The notes under the pieces: model-generated
What the model saw: only the letters and a program-made list of their open reading frames with translations
What the model was told of the DNA's origin: nothing
Database searches by the model: none
Made by a program: the position numbers and the translations under genes
Shown here: in pieces, positions 1-7,700 of the stretch
Numbering within the stretch: position 1 is the stretch's first letter
Layout of the letters: each line of letters opens with the position of its first letter
NCBI GenBank assembly: GCA_937915745.1
Contig: CALGGJ010000101.1
Coordinates: forward strand, 1 to 12,362
DNA: 12,362 nucleotides
Direction of reading: 5' to 3'
Source of the DNA: an uncultured Prevotellaceae bacterium
Lineage (GTDB): Bacteria > Bacteroidota > Bacteroidia > Bacteroidales > Bacteroidaceae

Positions 1-2216
1 ACAAGTACTGCCAGGCATACTTCTCGTACGACTCGAAGAAGTCGGGCGGCTTCACATGCTCGCACCTGCGTTTCGGCGACACACCAATACGTTCAACATA
101 CCAGATAAAGACTCCGAACTTCGTTGCATGCCACGTGCAGGCATACCTCCGCATGTATGACGTGCTGCGCGGACTCAGACAAAACGGGCAGTTCCTGCTC
201 AACACCATCTGGGAAGGCGACGAACTGGTCAAGAACCTTCCAAACAACGTGAAGAAATACTTCGCCGAGAAGAACATCACCGTATATTACATCAACGCAA
301 CCAAGATTGCACAAGAGATAGGACTTGGCAACCGTACCAACACCATACTGCAGTCGGCATTCTTCCGCATAACCGAAGTAATTCCTGTTGACCTCGCTAT
401 CGAGCAGATGAAGAAATTCATCGTCAAATCCTACGGAAACAAGGGTGAAGACGTGGTGAACATGAACTACGCAGCAGTTGACCGTGGAGGCGAATACAAG
501 AAACTCGACGTCGATGCAGCATGGAAAGACCTGCCTGCCGACCCTGCCGCAGAGAACGATGACCCTGAATTCATCAACCGCCTTGTTCGTCCAATCAATG
601 CACAGAACGGTGACCTCCTGCCAGTCTCGGCTTATAAAGGCTACGAAGACGGTATGTGGGAACAGGGAACCGCGGCATACGAGAAACGTGGCGTAGCTGC
701 ATTCGTGCCTACATGGGACTCTGAAAACTGTATCCAGTGCAACAAGTGTGCATTCGTTTGCCCTCACGCATGTATCCGTCCGTTCGTCATGACCGACGAA
801 GAAGCCGCAGGACTCGATGCCGCAAAACTCGACATGATTGCACCGCCGGCACTCAAAGGCATGAAATTCCGTATGCAGGTAGGTATTATGGATTGCCTCG
901 GCTGTGGCAACTGCGTAGATGTATGCCCAGGAAAGAAAGGAAACAAAGCACTCAAGATGGTGCCGCTCGAGGGCGAACTGGGCGAAGCAAAGAACTGGGA
1001 TTACTGTGTGAAGAACGTAACATCAAAGCAAGACCTTGTTGACGTGAAGTCAAACCCACGCCTCAGCCAGTTTGCAACTCCACTCTTTGAGTTCTCGGGC
1101 GCCTGCTCGGGCTGCGGCGAAACTCCTTACGTCAAGCTGATTTCCCAACTCTTCGGCGACCGCGAGATGGTAGCCAACGCTACCGGGTGTTCTTCAATCT
1201 ACTCGGGTTCGATACCATCAACCCCATACAGCAAGAATGCAAAGGGACAGGGTCCTGCATGGTCCAACTCTCTGTTTGAAGACTTCTGCGAATACGGACT
1301 CGGTATGGCTCTTGCAACAAAGAAGATGCGTGCCCGCATTGTCACCCTGCTGGGCGAGGCAACGGCTAATGCCGACTGTCCTGATGGATTTAAGGAGGCA
1401 GCTGCCGAGTGGATCAGCGGCAAAGACGATGCCGATGCAAGCCGTGCTGCAGCACAGAAACTCGTGCCATTCATTGAGGGAGGTCGCAATGCAGGATGCC
1501 CAATCTGCGCACAACTCAGTGAGCTGTCACACTTCCTCGTGAAGCGCAGCCAATGGATTATCGGAGGCGACGGTGCATCATACGACATCGGTTACGGCGG
1601 CCTCGACCACGCACTGGCATCGGGCGAGGATATCAACATCTTCGTTATCGATACTGAGGTTTATTCCAACACAGGCGGTCAGTCATCGAAAGCCACTCCT
1701 ATAGGAGCCATCGCTCAGTTTGCTGCAGGCGGCAAGCGCATTACCAAGAAAGACCTTGGCCTCATGCAGTCAACCTATGGCTACGTATATGTCGCACAGG
1801 TTGCAATGGGAGCCGACAATGCCCAATGTCTGAAAGCCCTTCGCGAGGCCGAAGCCTATCCAGGGCCATCGCTCGTAATAGGTTATGCACCATGTATCAA
1901 CCACGGCCTGAAGGCCAAGGGCGGTATGGGTAAGAGTCAGGCAGAAGAGGCAAAAGCAGTAGAGTGTGGCTACTGGCACCTATGGCGCTTCGACCCACGC
2001 CTGGCCGAACAAGGCAAGAATCCGTTCCAGCTCGACTCGAAAGAGCCTAACTGGGATAACTTCCAGGCATTCCTTGATGGAGAAGTACGTTACCTCTCGC
2101 TCAAGAAAGTAAAGCCCGTAGAGGCACAAGAACTCTTCGATGCTGCCAAGAAAGCTGCCCAACACCGCTACGCAACCTACGTACGCATGTCGAAGATTGA
2201 TTACTCGGTAGAGTAA
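1..2216 (+). CDS. nifJ: Pyruvate:ferredoxin (flavodoxin) oxidoreductase, 5'-truncated by window edge
   Basis: This enzyme oxidatively decarboxylates pyruvate with CoA to acetyl-CoA and CO2, passing electrons to ferredoxin or flavodoxin in the cytoplasm. The frame is open from base 3 with no start, so the N-terminal part lies outside the window; 737 residues remain of a family length near 1,180-1,190. The first residues read SGGFTCSHLRFG, a PFOR family motif. Two ferredoxin-type [4Fe-4S] motifs follow: CIQCNKCAFVCP from 729 and CLGCGNCVDVCP from 894. The thiamine-diphosphate domain has CSGCGE (from 1104), ATGCSS (Cys at 1188) and APCINHG (Cys at 1893), matching the four ligands of the proximal cluster, plus a GDG...N diphosphate-binding motif at about 1567-1670. 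All visible cofactor residues are intact, so this looks functional. It is convergent with the regulator on its right and probably unrelated to the pectin genes. Confidence 0.97.
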   Translation, partial: KYCQAYFSYDSKKSGGFTCSHLRFGDTPIRSTYQIKTPNFVACHVQAYLRMYDVLRGLRQNGQFLLNTIWEGDELVKNLPNNVKKYFAEKNITVYYINATKIAQEIGLGNRTNTILQSAFFRITEVIPVDLAIEQMKKFIVKSYGNKGEDVVNMNYAAVDRGGEYKKLDVDAAWKDLPADPAAENDDPEFINRLVRPINAQNGDLLPVSAYKGYEDGMWEQGTAAYEKRGVAAFVPTWDSENCIQCNKCAFVCPHACIRPFVMTDEEAAGLDAAKLDMIAPPALKGMKFRMQVGIMDCLGCGNCVDVCPGKKGNKALKMVPLEGELGEAKNWDYCVKNVTSKQDLVDVKSNPRLSQFATPLFEFSGACSGCGETPYVKLISQLFGDREMVANATGCSSIYSGSIPSTPYSKNAKGQGPAWSNSLFEDFCEYGLGMALATKKMRARIVTLLGEATANADCPDGFKEAAAEWISGKDDADASRAAAQKLVPFIEGGRNAGCPICAQLSELSHFLVKRSQWIIGGDGASYDIGYGGLDHALASGEDINIFVIDTEVYSNTGGQSSKATPIGAIAQFAAGGKRITKKDLGLMQSTYGYVYVAQVAMGADNAQCLKALREAEAYPGPSLVIGYAPCINHGLKAKGGMGKSQAEEAKAVECGYWHLWRFDPRLAEQGKNPFQLDSKEPNWDNFQAFLDGEVRYLSLKKVKPVEAQELFDAAKKAAQHRYATYVRMSKIDYSVE

Positions 2217-2247
2217 AAAAAATGCCAGCCATAGAATAAACGCATTG

Positions 2248-2365
2248 CCGGACGGCCCTACGCGCCCTTGCCACGCAAAGGGCCATTCAGCACCGACACC
2301 CCTCCCCTTTCGTTAGCCCCCCTCAGGCGGGACAGACCGTCCGACCTTCCGGCTTAACGAAAAGG
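2248..2365. repeat. GC-rich nested inverted repeats between convergent genes
   Basis: The 186-bp spacer between the nifJ stop and the regulator stop contains several inverted repeats. CGGACGG at 2249-2255 is complementary to CCGTCCG at 2337-2343. CCTTTCGTTAGCC at 2306-2318 pairs with GGCTTAACGAAAAGG at 2351-2365, apart from two single-base bulges. These two pairings interleave, so they cannot all form as one simple nested hairpin; they may be alternative folds. No gene is visible. Because the flanking genes converge here, the element may end transcription from both sides, or it may be a small dispersed repeat. No strong U-tract follows any stem. Confidence 0.45.
2264..2283. terminator. Candidate hairpin downstream of nifJ
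   Basis: GCCCTT (2264-2269) pairs perfectly with AAGGGC (2278-2283) around an 8-nt loop, about 50 bp after the nifJ stop. GGCCCT at 2254-2259 could compete for the same 3' arm (AGGGCC, 2279-2284). There is no T-run after it, so intrinsic termination is uncertain. Confidence 0.3.
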
Positions 2366-2402
2366 TACAAATTAGGCCATTGAAGGGTTGTTGTAGCGGC
2401 CC

Positions 2403-4583
2403 TCACCTTGTCACCTGTTTTCTCCATTTTGATGGTGAGCATCCGTATTGCTTGCGGAACATGCGCGAGAGGTAGAGTTGGTCGTTTATGCCTACACGGT
2501 CGGATATTTCACCAATTGACAGCGTGGTTGTGGTGAGCAGTTCGGCTGCTCGTTTCATACGTTTCAGGTTGAGGTATTCGCGTGGTGTGTAGCCCGTTAT
2601 GGTCTTCATTCGGACGAAAAATGTGGTGCGCCCCATGTTCATGTGTTCGGCAAAATTGTCGGACGTGAATTCGGGGTTGTCTATCTCGCTCGCTACGATG
2701 TCATCTGCACGTTTGATAAACTCGGCTTCAGATGCATCGGTGTTGGCTTTCCGGCGTAGCTTGACATCTTGTGTGAACCGCTCACGCATTACCTCTTTCT
2801 GAGTTTTCAGCGTTGCTATGGCATGGTAAAATCGCCGGTTGTTGCGGCGTACACGCATCCACCACACCAGCAATGCTACTGCTATGGTGATGTAAGAAGC
2901 TATGGCCCATGGACTGTCCCACCATTGGCTCACTATGTATATTATGTCACGCCGGGGTGCCTGGCCGCCTATTGTTACCTCGGTGCGGTCGATGCCGGAC
3001 GTCGGTTCGCCCTGATTAAATATGTGTGGCGTGATGATAGCCACACCGTTGTTGGTACCGAAGGCTATGCGTCCGTCGGCAAGCCTCATACCGCAGTTTT
3101 CACTATACACGTTGTTGAGCATGTTTTTCGACATGAAGTAGTTGCTGATATGCCCGGTGGCGGGGTTGTATCGCGATACACCAAATTCGGTCGATACCCA
3201 TATCATGCCGTCATCATCCTCGACAAAACATTGAACCATTGAGTTGACAAGGCTGTCACCGAGTTCTGTGACGCGCCTTATCAGGTGTGCATTACTGTTG
3301 AAGATAGCAAATCCCTCGCCAGCCTCGGATATGTAGATTGAGCCGTCGGATGCACGCAACAGGGTACGGACCTCGTCGTTCAGCAGTGTAGAGTTGTAGG
3401 TTGACAAGTGTGTATAAATGGTTGTATCGGCCTTGAAGAGCCTTGGATCCAGCCTATATACCCCATTGCTGGTAGCAATCCACAGCATAGAAAGGCTGTC
3501 CTCTACAATGGCCCTGATGCGCCTGGAACCGTAGTCGTGGTCGAGGAAGGTGGTGAACCGCAGGGTTTCACCGGCATTGACGCTCTCTGCCAGGCATAAT
3601 CCTCCGCCAAAGGTTCCCACCCATGTGTGTCCGTCGGAGTCGAAGTGTATGGCATATATCTCGTTGTGTGACAACGACCCCACTACCGAATCATTGTGCA
3701 GATAGTGTGCGGTGTGTTCGTTGCCCACATACAGGCCATCGCCTTTCGTGCCACGCCACCCAGTGCCGTCGGGTGCCATAGCAAGATAATAGGTGTTGAA
3801 GTTATAGTGCATGGTATTCTGGCATGTAGTGAGCATCGAGTCGTAAATCCATACAGTGCCGTTACGGTTGCCTACAGCTATGTGGCTGTCGCCCAAGGGT
3901 AGCAGCATCCGTATGTTTTCACCATCGAGCATGTATTCAACACCATCATTCTCAATCACCCTCAGCCGTGATATTCCCAGGTTGTCGGTGCCTATCCAAA
4001 CCACACCTTCAGAGTCGATGAATATGCATTTCAGAGAGTTCGTGGGCAGTGGGTTGGTGTGCGACTGTGTAGTGAAGTGTTCACTGGTGCCGGCAGAGGT
4101 ATCCTTAATGTAAAGTCCGTCGTTGCCGGTCACCTGCCAGATGCGGCCCTTACTATCGGTAGCCATTGTTGCCGATGTTGTGCCATTGGTAACTGGCACG
4201 GAAATATGGCGCGTCTTGAAGTCGATGAAACGGTCGGTGCGTAGGTCGAGACACACAACATCGTTGTTGCGAAGATATATCCACAATCGGCGTTCACTGT
4301 CTTCAATGATGTTCATCACCCGCTGATCAGTCAGTCCGAGGCGTGATTTGTCGTGTACAACACGGTAGTTCACAAACATCCGGCCGTCGTATCGGCTCAA
4401 TCCGTTTGAGGTAGCAGCCCATATACATCCGTAGCTGTCCTGAATTATTTTCCTCACCGTATTGTTTGCCAAACCGTCGGCAGTGGTCAGTTGCTGGAGC
4501 TGAAACTCGGTTGATGACCACGAAAGGATTGTAAATGCAAATGCAACCAGGGTTGCGACCGTTATTCCTATATTTCGTTTCAT
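2403..4583 (-). CDS. Membrane one-component regulator: Reg_prop beta-propeller, TM helix, AraC-type HTH
   Basis: Probable transcriptional activator of the divergent pectin genes. The 726-residue protein starts MKRNIG with a hydrophobic signal or anchor segment (about 6-21). About eleven Reg_prop-like repeats follow (about 26-515), with typical cores such as DSYGCIWAATSNGLSRYD, DSEGVVWIGT, DSDGHTWVGT and DDDGMIWVST. One transmembrane helix lies at about 559-577 (ASYITIAVALLVWW), then a charged linker, then an AraC/HTH_18 domain at about 639-726 ending GCSPSKWRKQV. Classical hybrid two-component systems (HTCS) place a Y_Y_Y domain before the helix and a histidine kinase and receiver before the HTH. 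Here no Y_Y_Y domain is recognisable in the roughly 45 residues between the last repeat and the helix, and no H-box, ATP-binding domain or receiver aspartate exists. Signal transfer would therefore have to be direct, across one helix. The frame has no internal stop, so it does not look like decay. The sugar ligand is unknown; a rhamnogalacturonan fragment is inferred from the neighbours. Confidence 0.88.
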   Translation of the reverse strand: MKRNIGITVATLVAFAFTILSWSSTEFQLQQLTTADGLANNTVRKIIQDSYGCIWAATSNGLSRYDGRMFVNYRVVHDKSRLGLTDQRVMNIIEDSERRLWIYLRNNDVVCLDLRTDRFIDFKTRHISVPVTNGTTSATMATDSKGRIWQVTGNDGLYIKDTSAGTSEHFTTQSHTNPLPTNSLKCIFIDSEGVVWIGTDNLGISRLRVIENDGVEYMLDGENIRMLLPLGDSHIAVGNRNGTVWIYDSMLTTCQNTMHYNFNTYYLAMAPDGTGWRGTKGDGLYVGNEHTAHYLHNDSVVGSLSHNEIYAIHFDSDGHTWVGTFGGGLCLAESVNAGETLRFTTFLDHDYGSRRIRAIVEDSLSMLWIATSNGVYRLDPRLFKADTTIYTHLSTYNSTLLNDEVRTLLRASDGSIYISEAGEGFAIFNSNAHLIRRVTELGDSLVNSMVQCFVEDDDGMIWVSTEFGVSRYNPATGHISNYFMSKNMLNNVYSENCGMRLADGRIAFGTNNGVAIITPHIFNQGEPTSGIDRTEVTIGGQAPRRDIIYIVSQWWDSPWAIASYITIAVALLVWWMRVRRNNRRFYHAIATLKTQKEVMRERFTQDVKLRRKANTDASEAEFIKRADDIVASEIDNPEFTSDNFAEHMNMGRTTFFVRMKTITGYTPREYLNLKRMKRAAELLTTTTLSIGEISDRVGINDQLYLSRMFRKQYGCSPSKWRKQVTR

Positions 4584-4587
4584 GCTG

Positions 4588-4595
4588 CAAATATA
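4588..4595 (-). promoter_or_regulatory. Bacteroidetes -7 box of the regulator gene
   Basis: On the minus strand TATATTTG matches the Bacteroidetes -7 consensus TAnnTTTG and ends only 4 nt before the ATG. The start site would then fall at or next to the initiation codon, giving a leaderless or nearly leaderless mRNA. No convincing -33 TTTG lies at normal spacing; a TTTG is present but only 12 nt upstream of the box. Confidence 0.5.
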
Positions 4596-4654
4596 GGCAT
4601 TTCATCGCAAAACCATATAGTTATTTATAATATTTTGTACGTGTGTCCATGTCT

Positions 4655-4670
4655 ATTTTAGTACTATAAT
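4655..4670. promoter_or_regulatory. Imperfect palindrome in the divergent promoter region, possible operator
   Basis: ATTTTAGTACTATAAT is a 16-bp dyad with 7 of 8 paired positions complementary, around a perfect TAGTACTA core. It lies between the two divergent promoter boxes, about 27 bp upstream of the putative -33 region of the PL11 promoter, a suitable place for an activator. AraC-type proteins more often bind direct repeats, so the assignment is tentative. Confidence 0.3.
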
Positions 4671-4696
4671 CCATATTTTTCGAATTCAACACATAT

Positions 4697-4725
4697 ATTG
4701 CCACCATTTTATTGTTGTAACTTTG
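4697..4725 (+). promoter_or_regulatory. Bacteroidetes-type promoter of the PL11-GH2 operon
   Basis: TAACTTTG at 4718-4725 fits the -7 consensus TAnnTTTG exactly. ATTG at 4697-4700, 17 bp upstream, is a partial match to the -33 TTTG. Transcription would begin near 4729-4732, leaving an untranslated leader of about 50 nt before the ATG at 4782. This excludes the upstream in-frame ATG at 4698 as the translation start, because it lies inside the promoter. Confidence 0.6.
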
Positions 4726-4740
4726 CAACCGAAAACACCA

Positions 4741-4782
4741 ATGCGATATTGCTTTTACATAATTTTTACCATGCACATTTAA
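4741..4782 (+). CDS. Possible 13-codon upstream ORF overlapping the PL11 start
   Basis: The first ATG after the predicted transcription start opens a 13-codon frame, MRYCFYIIFTMHI. Its TAA stop (4780-4782) overlaps the ATG at 4782 as TAATG. It has a second in-frame ATG at 4771. Such an overlap could support translational coupling. There is no codon-use or homology evidence that it is translated, so it may be chance. Confidence 0.2.
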   Translation: MRYCFYIIFTMHI

Positions 4783-7700
4783 TGACACAAAAATATATGA
4801 TAAGACGAACTTCAATAATGATTGTGCTGACACTGACAATGAGTGTCGGCACATGGGCACAGCGCATCCAGCAACAACTTGGACGAGGAGTAGTGGTAGT
4901 AGCAGGCGGCAGCAACATGATGGTGAGTTGGCGACGCCTGGCACAGGAACCGGAAAATGCGACCTACAACGTGTATGCCCGCCAAGGTAGTGGCAACTAC
5001 CGCAAACTGAACAGCACTCCATTACACAACACCAACTACAGCGTTTCAGCTGGAACCATTGCCTCGGGCAGCGATGTGGCTGTTACCATCATAACCGATG
5101 GAGTAGAGAGTGAACTGTCGGTACCATTCCATTACGTCACACGCGACGCACGCTCCATGTTCATGGACATACTCTTTCCTGACTATCCACTCAACATAGC
5201 CGACTACACCACGTCGTTCGTCTGGCCAGCCGACCTCGACGGTGACGGCGAGATGGACTTCCTCGTTGACCGTAAGTCCAAGGTAAGCATATCGACACGA
5301 AGCCACAAGATACAAGCATACAAACGTGACGGAACCCTGCTTTGGACTGTTGACATGGGTCCCAACGTTGCTATCGACCAAGGGCAGGATGACATGGTTC
5401 TGGCATACGACATCAACTGCGACGGCAAGGCAGAAGTGATAATAAAGAGTTCCGATGACACACGATTCTGGGACGCAGAAAACAACACCTGGGGTAAATA
5501 CGCATTTGGCAAGAATACAGGCGACACTGACGGCGACGGAATCATCAACTATGCTACACAGACTGTAAAGAACCCTCCGTTCTACGTATCGGTGATAGAC
5601 GGAATGACAGGAGCCGAGATGGTGAGTGCAGAACTCGACTACTCACAGGTGCGTGACGGGGTTGACACCTACGGACGCAACAACCGACAGAACTACAAGT
5701 CCGACAATGACTGGCTGGAGTATGCCTCACTGTGCGGACAATTTGCCATCTGCTACTTCGACGGCGTACACCCATCGCTCGGTATCGAGGTTAAGGACCG
5801 TACAACCGACGGCAACCATCACTACTACCTCTTCGAGTTTGCATACGACTGGAGCAACGGGACAGCAACCAACTGGCACCACGCCTCTACATTCAGCGCC
5901 TACGGACGTAACCCATCGGCAGCACAGTTCCACATGGTACGTGTATGTGACGTTGACGGTGACGGCATAGACGAACTCATACCAGGAGGCTATGGATGGA
6001 GCCCGAAAGCCGGTATGGTGATGAGTGCCAACATAGCTCACGGCGACCGCTTCCGCCTGTCCGACATCGACCCCGAACGGCCAGGACTTGAGTGTTTCGC
6101 CATTCAGCAATATGCCGGTGACATGCTCGGGCAGATTCTCTATCAGGCTGAAGACGGTAAGGCAATAAAGAAGTGGTACCTGAGTGGCGTGGGCGATGTA
6201 GGTCGAGGCGAATGTATGGACATCGACCCCGACCATCTGGGATGGGAAATGTGGTCAACCATGGGAGGTGTGTACGATGCCAAGGGAGACCTCATACCTA
6301 CATTAGAGTCACACTATCCATGCGAAGGTGTGTGGTGGGACGGTGACCTCGGACGCGAGAATGTGGGAACAAGTGACAGTCACTACAACGTATATGTCGA
6401 AGACTTCAACAGCGGACGCCTCATTCAGATAGCACGCGACAGCGGATGGCGGTACATTACGGTTTATGCCAAACGTGCAGCCTTCTGGGGCGACATGATA
6501 GGCGATTGGCGCGAAGAACTCATATTACTGCACATGGAGAATGGCGAGGTTGCTGGAGTCTGCGGGTTCTCAACCGACTATACCACCACCGAAAACCGCA
6601 TATATTGCCTGCAAGAAGACCCTCACTATCGTGGAGACTGTACCACCAAGGGCTATTACCAAAGCCCCAACCCTGGGTTCTACCTCGGTTACGACATGCC
6701 GCGGCCGCAGCTGCCGCCAGTTATGGTTACAGACCTGGTTCAACGCTCTACCGACACCTACTACAATTATATGCGCACGAACACCGTGGCATACCAAGAC
6801 GGAAAGTCACTGCTCTACGACCTCTATACCGACAGCAACATCACACTGGACGCTCCGATCAGGCCAAGCACCATGTATATGATGCCTGTGAACAGGCAGA
6901 ACATAACAGTGAGCGGAGCCGGAGCATTCAGCGGGACTGGCGACATCTGGAAGAGCCAGCAAGGAACAGTGAGCCTCAACGTGCCTGTAAACACAAGCGG
7001 GACACTCTACATATCTGAAGGAACCATCGAGTCGAACTCCAGCATCAGCAGCTCGGTACAACTGCGGGCACGCGGCACACTGGCCGGTCACCCTACGATA
7101 GAAGACACTATCATATTCGAAGGAGCACTCAACTACGAGGGATGCCGACTCATGCCGAATGGGCAGATGACACTGAAGAAAGCACTCAACATCAACAAAC
7201 GCGTATATGTCGAGCTGAACACTCCGGAAGACTATATACACACCGACGGTGACCTGCGTCTTACAGGCGTGCTTGTGTTTACTATCGGATATGAAAAACC
7301 AGAAGTTGGCCGCTACAAACTGATTGAATATGCAGGTAAATTCACTGGTTCGACCGATAATTGCACAGTGCGCGGACTCACCGGATTGTCATACAATATC
7401 GCAGCAGAGGACGGAGCCCTATGGCTCATCATCAACGCCCAACGTGAACCAAACGACAATGTCGCATGGACCGGATTTACCAATAACTTATGGGATTATC
7501 AAACGACAAACTTCGCTATTTCTGCCACCGGCACCGAGTTTGTGGCAAACGACAAAGTGGTATTTGGTGACGATGCAGCAAACACCAACATTACCATTAA
7601 TACCCTCATGCCCACATCGGGCGTGACATTCACCAACAACACCACGACATACACGTTTGCCGGTGATGGCGGTTTCTCGGGTAGTGGCGGTCTTACGTTC

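Noticed and set aside
93..767. A 224-codon open frame on the minus strand opposite nifJ
   Set aside because: It lies wholly antisense to strongly conserved nifJ codons, is unusually rich in Val and Cys, and matches no family I recognise; it is a codon-bias shadow.
2769..3242. A 157-codon plus-strand frame inside the regulator
   Set aside because: The opposite strand encodes recognisable Reg_prop repeats and the membrane helix; this frame has no domain signature.
2403..4583. Regulator as a pseudogene or truncated hybrid two-component system
   Set aside because: The frame is continuous from signal segment to HTH without frameshift or stop, and the HTH looks intact, so a working one-component protein is more likely.
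4698..4781. Upstream in-frame ATG giving a 28-residue longer PL11 protein
   Set aside because: The ATG falls inside the predicted promoter, upstream of the -7 box, and the extra residues would bury the signal peptide in the interior.
5727..6236. Minus-strand frame of 169 codons within the PL11 gene
   Set aside because: It is antisense to conserved catalytic-domain motifs and shows no independent features.
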